A stretch of DNA of 64,000 nucleotides from Yoonia sp. G8-12 (GTDB taxonomy: Bacteria; Pseudomonadota; Alphaproteobacteria; Rhodobacterales; Rhodobacteraceae): NCBI RefSeq assembly GCF_038443675.1, contig NZ_CP151762.1:434001-498000 (forward strand). Reading direction: 5' to 3'. Below are positions 28,560 to 37,134 of this stretch, one piece after another; the first letter of the stretch is position 1; every line of letters begins with the position of its first letter. The translations under genes and the position numbers were made by a program. The notes below the pieces were generated by a model. The model made no database searches. It worked only from the letters and a program-made list of their open reading frames with translations, and was not told the origin of the DNA.

Positions 28560-28671
28560 GGTGGTGTCCTTGATTGTTTCCTCAAAGTTAGGGCGGGGCA
28601 GGCAGATGTGCCACCGCGAAATTGACACAATAAGGTTTTGAAAAATATCCGGAGCGCGTTATCTCCGATTT

Positions 28672-28827
28672 ATGCCAAAGATGCGCCGCAAGGCTGACCT
28701 TCCCCAAAAAACCTGTGCCACCTGTGGCCGCCCGTTCGCATGGCGCAAGAAATGGGCCAAGGTCTGGGACGAGGTGCGTTATTGTTCGGACCGCTGCAAA
28801 TCTGGGCGCAATGCATCCGCACGCTGA
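28672..28827 (+). CDS. DUF2256 zinc-finger-like micro-protein
   Basis: A 51-aa gene easily missed because of its size. It reads MPKMRRKADLPQKTCATCGR, then PFAWRKKWAKVWDEVRYCSD and RCKSGRNASAR. Two Cys pairs (CATC and C-SDRC) and the W/R/K pattern between them match DUF2256. I recall such genes beside cryptochrome or photolyase genes; here a photolyase homologue lies 7 kb away. Function unknown, zinc binding inferred. No strong ribosome site is visible. Confidence 0.8.
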   Translation: MPKMRRKADLPQKTCATCGRPFAWRKKWAKVWDEVRYCSDRCKSGRNASAR

Positions 28828-28940
28828 TTTGGGGCTGACAAATTTAGCTCTGTTTGTTGCCTATCGGAAATTTTCGCACTAATTGCTGCGCCTAGGCATG
28901 TGCGTGCCGCCGTATACAGACCGCTGAGGGGAGAGTTGTC

Positions 28941-31088
28941 ATGACAGATCGTATCGAAAAGCACGGGCTTCAGGTTGCCGCCGAGCTTGCGGAATTTATT
29001 GATGCGCGGGCGTTGGACGGGACAGGCGTGACGAGCGACCAGTTCTGGAAAGGCTTTGCGGGTTTGGTTGCGGAAATGACCCCGCGCAACCGTGCCGCAT
29101 TGGCCAAACGTGACGAACTGCAAGACACGATCGACGCATGGCATGTGGCCCGCCGTGGTCAGCAGGTTGATCGTACCGCCTATGAGGCTTTCTTGCGCGA
29201 GATCGGCTATCTGGTGTCCGAAGGCGATGATTTCAGCATTGAAACCACCAATGTCGATCCCGAGATTGCAACGGTTCCCGGTCCCCAGCTTGTTGTTCCC
29301 ATCACAAACGCGCGTTTCGCGCTGAACGCCGCCAACGCCCGTTGGGGGAGCCTCTATGATGCGTTTTACGGCACTGATGCGATGGGCGTGCAGCCGCCCA
29401 AAGGCCCCTACGACCGTGGGCATGGTTCGCGTGTTGTCGCCCGCGCCCGCGTTTTTCTGGACGAGGCGTTTCCGATTGTCGGCACAAGCCACGCTGATGT
29501 GTCGCGCTATTATGTTCATGACGGTGCGTTGCTGGTAGATGACCAGCCGCTCCGCGAGCCCGAGAAATTCGTAGGCTACCGTGGTAATCCCAAAGCGCCC
29601 GATGCGATTTTGCTGTGTAACAACGGCCTGCATGTGGAATTGGTCTTTGACCGCGCACATCCCATTGGCAGCCGCGATCAGGCCTTGCTGGCCGATGTAC
29701 GCCTGGAAAGCGCTGTGTCCGCGATCATGGACTGCGAAGACAGCGTGGCCTGCGTGGATGCCGAAGATAAAGTCGAGGCCTACACCAACTGGCTGGGCCT
29801 CATGCAGGGGAACCTGACCTCTGAATTTGAAAAGGGCGGCAAGACGATGACCCGCCGTCTGGCCGAGGATATCACCTATACCGCCCCTGATGGCAGTGAT
29901 CTGACACTCAAAGGCCGCGCTCTTTTGTGGATCCGCAACGTGGGTCACCTGATGACAAACCCAGCGATCCTTGACGCCAACGGCGATGAGGTGTTCGAGG
30001 GTCTGATGGATGCAATGATCACCGTGATGATTGCGATGCATGACCTGCAGCGTGAAGGCGGCAATTCCGCGCTGGGCTCGGTCTATGTGGTCAAACCCAA
30101 GATGCACGGTCCTGATGAGGTCGCGCTGACCAATGACATCTTCGCGATGGTCGAAGACGCGCTTGGTCTGCCCCGCGACACCGTCAAAATCGGGATCATG
30201 GACGAAGAGCGCCGCACAACTGTGAACCTTAAGGAGTGTATCCGCGCGGCCAAGTCGCGGGTGGCGTTCATCAACACCGGTTTCTTGGACCGTACAGGTG
30301 ACGAAATCCACACCTCGATGGAAGCAGGGCCATTCAGCCGCAAGGACTTTATCAAGCGCAAACAATGGATTGGTGCTTATGAGGACCAGAACGTTGATAT
30401 CGGGCTCGAGTGCGGTTTTTCAGGCAAGGCGCAGATCGGCAAAGGCATGTGGGCCATGCCCGATATGATGGCCGCGATGCTGGAACAAAAGATTGGCCAC
30501 CCGCAATCGGGTGCCAACTGTGCGTGGGTGCCCAGCCCGACAGCGGCGACTTTGCACGCGCTGCACTATCACAAGGTTGATGTGATGGCGGTGCAGGCCA
30601 AGTTACGGGCGGGCGGACGCCGTGCCTATGTGTCGTCCATTCTCGACATTCCGCTGGCCCAGTATCAGCGCTGGACCGACGCGCAGAAGATCAAGGAAGT
30701 TGAAAACAACGCCCAAGGTATTCTGGGTTATGTTGTGCGCTGGATTGATCAGGGCGTCGGCTGTTCCAAAGTGCCTGACATCAACAACGTGGGCCTGATG
30801 GAAGACCGCGCGACATGCCGGATTTCAAGCCAGGCACTTGCCAATTGGTTGCACCATGATGTTGTCAGCGAACAGCAGGTCATGGAGGCGATGCGCAAGA
30901 TGGCCGCCGTCGTGGATGAACAGAACGCAGGCGACCCGGCCTACCGGCCTATGGCGCCTGACTATGACGGGATTGCCTATCAGGCAGCCTGTGATCTGGT
31001 GTTCAAGGGCCGCATCCAACCCTCCGGGTATACCGAACCTGTGCTGCACCAGCGCCGTCTGGAACTGAAAGCGCAGCGTAACCACTAA
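28941..31088 (+). CDS. glcB: Malate synthase G
   Basis: Condenses glyoxylate with acetyl-CoA to malate (glyoxylate and glycolate use). The 715-aa length fits the G isoform. Motifs: RVFLDEAFPIVGTSHADVSR, AIMDCEDSVACVDAEDK, KPKMHGPDEVALT, VKIGIMDEERRTTVNLKECI and DRTGDEIHTSMEAGP. A GlcG-like gene follows 20 bases downstream, so the two are likely co-transcribed. Confidence 0.97.
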   Translation: MTDRIEKHGLQVAAELAEFIDARALDGTGVTSDQFWKGFAGLVAEMTPRNRAALAKRDELQDTIDAWHVARRGQQVDRTAYEAFLREIGYLVSEGDDFSIETTNVDPEIATVPGPQLVVPITNARFALNAANARWGSLYDAFYGTDAMGVQPPKGPYDRGHGSRVVARARVFLDEAFPIVGTSHADVSRYYVHDGALLVDDQPLREPEKFVGYRGNPKAPDAILLCNNGLHVELVFDRAHPIGSRDQALLADVRLESAVSAIMDCEDSVACVDAEDKVEAYTNWLGLMQGNLTSEFEKGGKTMTRRLAEDITYTAPDGSDLTLKGRALLWIRNVGHLMTNPAILDANGDEVFEGLMDAMITVMIAMHDLQREGGNSALGSVYVVKPKMHGPDEVALTNDIFAMVEDALGLPRDTVKIGIMDEERRTTVNLKECIRAAKSRVAFINTGFLDRTGDEIHTSMEAGPFSRKDFIKRKQWIGAYEDQNVDIGLECGFSGKAQIGKGMWAMPDMMAAMLEQKIGHPQSGANCAWVPSPTAATLHALHYHKVDVMAVQAKLRAGGRRAYVSSILDIPLAQYQRWTDAQKIKEVENNAQGILGYVVRWIDQGVGCSKVPDINNVGLMEDRATCRISSQALANWLHHDVVSEQQVMEAMRKMAAVVDEQNAGDPAYRPMAPDYDGIAYQAACDLVFKGRIQPSGYTEPVLHQRRLELKAQRNH

Positions 31089-31108
31089 GTTCAAAAGGGA
31101 GTTTCACT

Positions 31109-31537
31109 ATGGCTGAAATCTCAGCAAACAAGGCCCGTACGATTATCCGTAAGGCACTGGCAAAAGGTGACGAGATGGGGTTCAAACCGCTCTCTGTTGT
31201 GATCTTGGACGCAGGCGGCCACGTCAAAGCGTTTGAGCGCGCAGACGGCGCGGCCCCGGGGCGGTTTGGCATTGCCCATGGCAAAGCCTACGGGTCGGTC
31301 ATGCTTGGTATGGCGGGCACAGCACAGATGGCACGCGCCGAACAGCAGGCCTATTTCATGGCCGCTGTGAATGGCGTTTACGGTGGGCAGGTCGTGCCGG
31401 TGCCCGGCGGCGTGCTGGTGCGTGACAAGCGCGGTGCCGTGATCGGCGCGGTTGGTGTCACCGGCGATACGTCGGACAATGACGTGATCGCCGCGATGGC
31501 GGGGATCGAGGCAGCAAGCCTGATCGGCGAAGCCTAG
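31109..31537 (+). CDS. GlcG/HbpS family protein
   Basis: A 142-aa protein of the GlcG/HbpS (DUF336) fold: LSVVILDAGGHVKAFERADG, GIAHGKAYGSVMLG and GGVLVRDKRGAVIGAVGVTG. Some members bind haem or cobalamin-like cofactors; GlcG itself has no assigned activity. GGGAG lies upstream of the ATG. Position behind glcB echoes the glc loci of other bacteria. Confidence 0.88.
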   Translation: MAEISANKARTIIRKALAKGDEMGFKPLSVVILDAGGHVKAFERADGAAPGRFGIAHGKAYGSVMLGMAGTAQMARAEQQAYFMAAVNGVYGGQVVPVPGGVLVRDKRGAVIGAVGVTGDTSDNDVIAAMAGIEAASLIGEA

Positions 31538-31562
31538 TTTTCGCAAAAGCCATGAAAATTTC

Positions 31563-31592
31563 GCATATGCTGCCGTAAAATGCGGCATATGC
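31563..31592. promoter_or_regulatory. Paired GCATATGC palindromes
   Basis: Two identical 8-bp palindromes GCATATGC at 31563-31570 and 31585-31592, 22 bp apart (about two helical turns), in the gap before the PuuD-like gene. Read as RNA the region also folds: CGCATA and TGCCG pair with CGGCA and TATGCG around a 7-base loop, with a 3-base bulge. An operator pair or leader stem for the next gene; the binding factor is unknown. Confidence 0.45.
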
Positions 31593-31677
31593 GCCTCTGA
31601 CAGCAGATCAGCACCACAGACCATCTTTCAAACCCGCAACAGAGACGGTAACAACTCTGCAATTGAAAGGGGACATG

Positions 31678-32445
31678 ATGGCGCGTCCAGTTGTTGGCAT
31701 TATCTCAAACTCTCATTTGATCAATGATCAGTACCTTGTGCAGGGCGCTGGTGCGATGAATGTCCAGGCACTTTCGCGGGTTTCTGGCGTTGTGCCGGTC
31801 ATCATTCCGGTCGAACCCGATTTGGTGCACATCGAGGAATTGATGACGTCGTGCGACGGGTTCTTCTTTCCCGGTGGGCGACCCAACGTGCACCCCGAGG
31901 AATATGGCGAACAAGAGACCGAGGCGCATGGCACGTTCGAGCGCAATCGTGACCGTCTGACCCTACCGTTGATCCGCGCCTGTGTGGCTCGGGGCCAACC
32001 GGTGATGGGCGTCTGCCTTGGCTTTCAGGAAATGAATGTCGCGATGGGTGGCTCGCTTTATCCTGAAATCCGCGATTTGCCGGGGCGTGATAACCACCGC
32101 ATGCCGCCTGATGGCACGCTTGAGGAAAAGTTCGAACTGCGCCACGAGGTCACGCTGACCGAAGGTGGCCCGTTTCACCGGATTTTCGGCAGTCAGAAGG
32201 TGATGACCAACACCTTGCATGGTCAGGGCATCAAGGAACCGGGTCCGCGCATCGTGATCGACGGCCACGCCCCCGATGGCACGCCCGAGGCGATTTATGT
32301 CGCGGACGCGCCCGGGTTTACGATGTCGGTGCAATGGCACCCCGAATGGAACGCGGCAGATGATCCTGTGTCGCGCCCGCTTTTTGAAGCCTTCGGCGAT
32401 GCCTGCCGCGCTTGGGCCGCGGGTGGCCTGCGCAAAGCGGGCTAA
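31678..32445 (+). CDS. PuuD-like gamma-glutamyl hydrolase (class I glutamine amidotransferase fold)
   Basis: A 255-aa protein of the gamma-glutamyl-GABA hydrolase family, which splits gamma-glutamylated amines in polyamine breakdown. The nucleophile elbow is VMGVCLGFQEMNVAMGGSLY and the His/Glu pair is in SVQWHPEWN. DGFFFPGGRPNVHPEEY is the other family mark. No other puu genes are nearby, so the substrate is open. ATG at 31678 has better spacing to AAAGGGG than ATG at 31675. Confidence 0.85.
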   Translation: MARPVVGIISNSHLINDQYLVQGAGAMNVQALSRVSGVVPVIIPVEPDLVHIEELMTSCDGFFFPGGRPNVHPEEYGEQETEAHGTFERNRDRLTLPLIRACVARGQPVMGVCLGFQEMNVAMGGSLYPEIRDLPGRDNHRMPPDGTLEEKFELRHEVTLTEGGPFHRIFGSQKVMTNTLHGQGIKEPGPRIVIDGHAPDGTPEAIYVADAPGFTMSVQWHPEWNAADDPVSRPLFEAFGDACRAWAAGGLRKAG

Positions 32446-32524
32446 GTCCGACCCAAACTGACTTGGATCAATCGGGCGCGCTGCGCTTCTTGCTATGCTA
32501 GGATCAGCAGGAAGGAGTATCAGA

Positions 32525-33055
32525 ATGAATATTCTCATCGCCTATGCCTCGACCGAGGGGCAGACCCGTAAAATCGCGCGCTACGCCGCCGATTATCTGA
32601 ACGGGCAGGGGCATACAGTCGAAATTGCCGGGGCAGAGGATGCCAAGGACGCAGAGCTCGCCCGCTTTGACGCGGTTTTGCTGGCTGGGTCCGTCCATGC
32701 CGGTAAATACCAAAAGCCGCTTGTGGCCTTGGCCAAAAGCAAGGCGCATGCCCTGGACCACGTACGATCCGCCTTTTTGTCTGTTTCATTGGCCGCCGCA
32801 GGGGATGATCCCGCCGATTGGGAGGGATTGTCAGCGTGCGTGAACCGCTTTGCCGAAAAGACAGGCTGGACACCCCCGACCGTCATGCATGTGGCGGGGG
32901 CTTTCCGGTTTACGGAATATGATTTCTTCAAATCATGGGCGATGCGCTGGATTGCAGCCGAAAAGGACCAAGAGGTGAACCCGGGTGAGAACAAGGAATA
33001 TACCGATTGGGCGGCCCTGAAAAAGACGCTTGATGGCTGGCTTGCAGGCGGATGA
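32525..33055 (+). CDS. Flavodoxin-fold protein, HemG-like
   Basis: A 176-aa protein with an N-terminal FMN phosphate loop in LIAYASTEGQTRKIARYAA and a second loop at LLAGSVHAGKYQKPL. The arrangement and size resemble HemG-type protoporphyrinogen oxidase, but that role is inferred only from the family. AAGGAG lies 8 bases upstream of ATG 32525. No haem genes are adjacent. Confidence 0.75.
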   Translation: MNILIAYASTEGQTRKIARYAADYLNGQGHTVEIAGAEDAKDAELARFDAVLLAGSVHAGKYQKPLVALAKSKAHALDHVRSAFLSVSLAAAGDDPADWEGLSACVNRFAEKTGWTPPTVMHVAGAFRFTEYDFFKSWAMRWIAAEKDQEVNPGENKEYTDWAALKKTLDGWLAGG

Positions 33056-33071
33056 ACCCCGCCTGCAGCCC

Positions 33072-35306
33072 TTACAAGATCAGATCAAAGGTTTTGTTCA
33101 GCGGCAATTCGCGTGCCCGTGTTCCTGTCAGATCAAACAGTGCATTCCCCAAGGCCGGCATCGACGGTGGTGTGCCGGGTTCGCCCGCGCCGCCCATGAA
33201 GGGGTTGTTTTCCAGCAAGCGAACCTCGAAGGCGGGCACCGTGTGCATGCGCAGCGCGTCGTAGTCATAGAAATTGCCCTGCTCGGCCATGCCGTCCGCA
33301 AATGTGATCTCTTCCTGCATGGCGGCAGAGAAACCATAAATCGCGCCCGACGTCATCTGCGCCTCAACGATACCGGGGTCCAACACCGTGCCCAGATCAG
33401 CAGCGATCCAGCATTTGTTGATCTTGATACCGCGCCCTGTGTCTTCCACTTCGACGACCTGCGCCACCGGCGTGCCGAACGAGAAACTAAAAGCCACACC
33501 GCGCCCGATGTTGGCGGGTGTCTGGCCGGTCCAGCCTGACATTTCGCCAACCGCCTCGATCACACTCGCAGAGGGGGCGTGTTCCGCACGCGCCATATCG
33601 AGCCGGAATTGCAGCGGGTCTGCGCCCGCGGTATGCGCCATCTCATCAATAAAGGTATCCAGCATAAAGCCGTTGATGGATGCACCCACCGAGCGCCAGA
33701 ACCCGATGGGCACGCTGATGTCGGTCAGATGTCCTGCAATGCGAAAGTTGGGAATGGCATAGGGTTGATCGGCGGCACCTTCTACATGCAAGCGGTCCGG
33801 TCCCGGGGGGACTACCCCGGTTTGGCGCAGGGATGAGTTGTGAAACACCGATGGTGCGGCGATCTTGCCATCCACCAAGACGGGTTTCCCATCCTGCACG
33901 ACACCGCGGAATTGCGCGATGGCTGCGGGGCGGTAAAAATCGCGCCGCATATCCTCTTCGCGGCTCCATGTCATGCGGATCGGCGTGCCCGGCATGGCAG
34001 CGGCGATACGCGCGGCGATCACGGAGAAATCCTGCTCTCCACGACGGCCAAAGCCACCCCCCATGTAGGTCGTGTGGAGTGTGACCTGTTCGGGCGTCAG
34101 ACCAACGGCCTTGGCACAGGCATCACGGATCATTGTGGGCGTCTGGTTGCCGGACCACAGCTCAAGTGCGTCACTGGTAAACAGGGCTGTCGCGCTCATC
34201 GGTTCCATCGTCGCATGCGCCAGCCACGGCATGTAGTATTTCGCCGTGATTTCCGTGCCCTCAACGGCGCTTGTCACGTCGCCATCATCGCGCACCATGC
34301 TGTTGGCTTCCTCATCCAGCGAAGCCGCAATCGCTGCGCGGAGCGCGTCGGTATCGGAGGGATAGGTCGCAGGGGTCCACGTGATCTCCACGGCCTCGGC
34401 TGCCTGCATCGCCAGCCAAGTATTGCTGGCAATCACGGCAATGCCGTCGTCCAGATCAACAATCGCCTCCACCCCGTCCATGTCACGGGCGGCGCTGTCG
34501 TCATAACTTTCCATGCCTGCGCGTGTCGGGCTCATGCGGACAGTGGCAAACTTCATGCCATCAAGCTTGGTATCTGTGGCAAACCGCGCCGTGCCGGTCA
34601 CTTTGCCGACCATGTCCAGCCGCGGCATGGATTTGCCCAGATATTTCCATTCCGCAGGATCGCGTAATTCCACATCCGGCGGCGTGATATCGCGCAGCGC
34701 CTCGGCCAGATCGGCATAGGCGATGGTTGTGCCGTCAGGGGCGATGACGGTGCTGTTTTCAGTCCGCAAATCACTGGCCGCCACGCCAAGCTGCGCGCTT
34801 GCCGCCAGTTTCAGCGCTTCGCGTGCTGATGCACCCGCATGTCGCATCCGCTCGTAGAAATCCTTCATCGAGGTGGACCCGCCGGTCGCCTGCAGGTCAA
34901 GCAATTTGCTCACCTTGCCTACTTGTTCGCGCATATTGTGCTTAAAGGGGGTGTCTTTGTAATGCGCCCCGGGGATCGCCATGCCAAGGAATACCGAGTT
35001 GTAATAGGCCTGCGCTGGTGGGCCGTGCAGCACGGTGATATCTTCCCACGCCACGTCCAGTTCCTCGGCAGCCAGCGCCGCCAACGTGGTTTGCACCCCT
35101 TGGCCCATTTCTGCGCGCGGCGCGATAATGGTCACGCCGTCACGGGTAATCATCACGAAGGGGTTCAATGTGGCTTCACCATCCCCGGCAACCAGCGGAT
35201 TGGGTGCGTCTTTGTTAATCTGGTAAACACCAAAGGCCGCCCCGCCCACGATCGCCGCAGAGCCGATCAGGAACGTGCGGCGCGCAATTGTCTTGATACG
35301 GCCCAT
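33072..35306 (-). CDS. Molybdopterin-binding subunit of an IorB-type aldehyde/isoquinoline oxidoreductase
   Basis: Large subunit of a periplasmic molybdenum hydroxylase. The N-terminus RRTFLIGSAAIVGGAAFGVY is a Tat-type signal, and the 744-aa body has IIAPRAEMGQGVQTTLAALA, YMGGGFGRRGEQDFSVIAA, GFWRSVGASINGFMLDTFID and the C-terminal GGAGEPGTPPSMPALGNALF containing the catalytic Glu. GGAGAC lies upstream of ATG 35306, one base after the stop of the iron-sulfur subunit. Substrate is unknown; a heme-c electron acceptor gene is not visible. Confidence 0.88.
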   Translation of the reverse strand: MGRIKTIARRTFLIGSAAIVGGAAFGVYQINKDAPNPLVAGDGEATLNPFVMITRDGVTIIAPRAEMGQGVQTTLAALAAEELDVAWEDITVLHGPPAQAYYNSVFLGMAIPGAHYKDTPFKHNMREQVGKVSKLLDLQATGGSTSMKDFYERMRHAGASAREALKLAASAQLGVAASDLRTENSTVIAPDGTTIAYADLAEALRDITPPDVELRDPAEWKYLGKSMPRLDMVGKVTGTARFATDTKLDGMKFATVRMSPTRAGMESYDDSAARDMDGVEAIVDLDDGIAVIASNTWLAMQAAEAVEITWTPATYPSDTDALRAAIAASLDEEANSMVRDDGDVTSAVEGTEITAKYYMPWLAHATMEPMSATALFTSDALELWSGNQTPTMIRDACAKAVGLTPEQVTLHTTYMGGGFGRRGEQDFSVIAARIAAAMPGTPIRMTWSREEDMRRDFYRPAAIAQFRGVVQDGKPVLVDGKIAAPSVFHNSSLRQTGVVPPGPDRLHVEGAADQPYAIPNFRIAGHLTDISVPIGFWRSVGASINGFMLDTFIDEMAHTAGADPLQFRLDMARAEHAPSASVIEAVGEMSGWTGQTPANIGRGVAFSFSFGTPVAQVVEVEDTGRGIKINKCWIAADLGTVLDPGIVEAQMTSGAIYGFSAAMQEEITFADGMAEQGNFYDYDALRMHTVPAFEVRLLENNPFMGGAGEPGTPPSMPALGNALFDLTGTRARELPLNKTFDLIL

Positions 35307-35307
35307 C

Positions 35308-35775
35308 TTATGTCTCCTCTGACAGGCGCTGGGCCGCGTCTTTGATTGCGGCGCGGATGCGGGGGTAGGTACCGCAACGGCACAGATTGCCCTGCATCGC
35401 ATCGTCAATATCCTGGTCGGTGGGTTGGGGCATTTGCGCCAAAAGGGCGGCGGCGTTCATGATCTGCCCTGACTGGCAATAGCCGCATTGCGCCACCTGA
35501 TGATCGACCCAAGCCTGCTGGATCGTGGCCATGTTTTCAGGGCTTCCAAGCCCTTCAATCGTCGTCACCTCACCCCAGACATCGGCCAAGGCCACCTGAC
35601 AAGAGCGCACGGCTTCGCCATCAATATGCACGGTACAGGCCCCGCAAGCGGCGACACCGCAGCCGAATTTTGTACCGGTTAGCCCGATCTCATCACGCAA
35701 TACCCAAAGCAGGGGCACATTTTCGGGCAAATCCACGTCTTGCGCGGTGCCATTGATCGTTACGCGGGTGGCCAT
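35308..35775 (-). CDS. 2Fe-2S subunit of the molybdenum hydroxylase (IorA type)
   Basis: A 155-aa protein with the plant-ferredoxin cluster motif KFGCGVAACGACTVHIDG and the second helical cluster motif CGYCQSGQIMNAAALL with GNLCRCGTYPRIR. It passes electrons from the molybdenum site of the partner subunit encoded directly downstream. There is no FAD subunit, as in the IorAB type. A palindromic operator lies 17 bases upstream of the start. Confidence 0.92.
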   Translation of the reverse strand: MATRVTINGTAQDVDLPENVPLLWVLRDEIGLTGTKFGCGVAACGACTVHIDGEAVRSCQVALADVWGEVTTIEGLGSPENMATIQQAWVDHQVAQCGYCQSGQIMNAAALLAQMPQPTDQDIDDAMQGNLCRCGTYPRIRAAIKDAAQRLSEET

Positions 35776-35791
35776 TGTAGTGCTCCGGTTA

Positions 35792-35807
35792 TGAACTGGT
35801 CAGTTCA
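35792..35807. promoter_or_regulatory. Palindromic operator before the iorAB-type operon
   Basis: TGAACTG-GT-CAGTTCA, a perfect 7-bp inverted repeat with a two-base centre, in the 91-base region between the iron-sulfur subunit gene and the photolyase-like gene. Such a site fits a TetR- or MarR-type repressor, but none is encoded nearby. Confidence 0.5.
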
Positions 35808-35866
35808 GTTTAGAACAGAAAGTTACTTGGGGCAACGCCCCGTGCAGTGGCATCGGGCTATTGCAC

Positions 35867-37030
35867 CTATGCCAGACGCAGCCCCTTGATGTCGCCCAAG
35901 AGTGCGGGAATTTTATCTTTGAAGCGAAAAAAACCGTGTGTGGCATGTGGCCAAGCGGCCCTGTCATAGGGGCGGATCACTTGGCACAGGCGGATGTCTT
36001 TCAATGCGTCCCGTGTCGGGCCGGTCGGGATGTAGGACGTGACGATTTGTGCGATATCATGCGCGTCCGCCCACTCTGCCACGGCTTCGGGTGTGACCTG
36101 CGTGATCTGCCCCAACCTGTCCGCATAGCGCGCCGCTGCATCTTTCTGCGCATCAACCACGAATTCCGTGACACGGTCGCTGACGGCCAGCGGGCTGCGC
36201 TGGGCGGTTGTTTGCACCATCGCCACTGCGCTTGGGCTGATCTGCTGGGCCAACCATCCGGGCGAGAGATCGTCTTCTGTGATCAAAAGCCCCGTGCGCA
36301 AGGCTGGATCAATGGTGTCTGACACAGGCACGGCCCCGCGCGCTGGTGCGGGTGGCCCTTCCAAGGGGGCCGCAAAGGTTGCAAGCCCTTTGGGGACAAA
36401 CCGCCCTTCAGTGTATTTTTCAATGTTGTCGGGCCGCGCAAGGTAGGTTTTGCCGACCGTCTGCAAGCCCCCAACCCAGCGCCATGACAGTGTGTTGGAC
36501 GCCGGATCACCATCCAGCAAGTGGCGCATGAAGAAATCCGCCCCCAACGCCCAAGGCAGGCGCAGGGTGAAAATCCAGATTGAGGCAAACCACATCCGTG
36601 CATGATTGTGCAGGTAGCCGGTGTCGGCCAACTGCCGCGCCCAGTGGTCAAAGCATTCAATGCCGGTCTCGCCTTTGCAGGCCGCTTCCCAATCCTGCCG
36701 CAACCCGCTTTCGGTCTGGATCCGGTTCAGTGCTGCGTTCAGATCGGCGCGGTACATCTCCGAGACGGCGGGGCGCAGTTCGAGCCAGCCTTTCCAGTAG
36801 GTCCGCCAATAGACCTCTTGGATAAATTTCTCGGCCGCTGCGGCGCTGTGGCGGGCCAGAACTGTCTTCAGCACGTCCTCTTCGGTGATGATCCGGTGGC
36901 GGATATAGGGCGAAAGCGCCGACACATGGGCCGTGTCATCATAATTGCGTTTGCTCGCATAATCACGTCCCGCCTTTGGGGCGAAGGCGTTGAGACGGGC
37001 GAGGGCTGCTGGATAAGTGGGTTCAAACAT
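35867..37030 (-). CDS. Photolyase/cryptochrome-like FAD protein with swapped domain order
   Basis: A 387-aa protein that starts directly with the FAD-binding half normally found at the C-terminus of photolyases: SALSPYIRHRIITEEDVL, FIQEVYWRTYWKGWLE, GYLHNHARMWFASIWIFTL and NTLSWRWVGGLQT. The C-terminal 130 residues (from RTGLLITEDDLSPGWL to HGFFRFKDKIPALLG) resemble the alpha/beta antenna domain usually at the N-terminus. A role in light-dependent DNA repair or sensing is inferred. Monocistronic. Confidence 0.75.
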   Translation of the reverse strand: MFEPTYPAALARLNAFAPKAGRDYASKRNYDDTAHVSALSPYIRHRIITEEDVLKTVLARHSAAAAEKFIQEVYWRTYWKGWLELRPAVSEMYRADLNAALNRIQTESGLRQDWEAACKGETGIECFDHWARQLADTGYLHNHARMWFASIWIFTLRLPWALGADFFMRHLLDGDPASNTLSWRWVGGLQTVGKTYLARPDNIEKYTEGRFVPKGLATFAAPLEGPPAPARGAVPVSDTIDPALRTGLLITEDDLSPGWLAQQISPSAVAMVQTTAQRSPLAVSDRVTEFVVDAQKDAAARYADRLGQITQVTPEAVAEWADAHDIAQIVTSYIPTGPTRDALKDIRLCQVIRPYDRAAWPHATHGFFRFKDKIPALLGDIKGLRLA

Positions 37031-37134
37031 GTCCCAGAGCTAACTCGCGCGCGCGGGCTTTCAAGCGACAGTCTGTCGCGAATATAGTGGTGGTGTTCTT
37101 GACACCGGCGAAAGGGCAGGACAACGCTGCCCGC

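Noticed and set aside
28779..30365. Long open frame (528 codons) antisense to glcB
   Set aside because: No recognisable domains; malate synthase G is unambiguous on the other strand.
34944..34951. C5T3 run in the molybdopterin subunit as a third frameshift site
   Set aside because: The protein reads through in frame; it serves as a control for the two broken genes.
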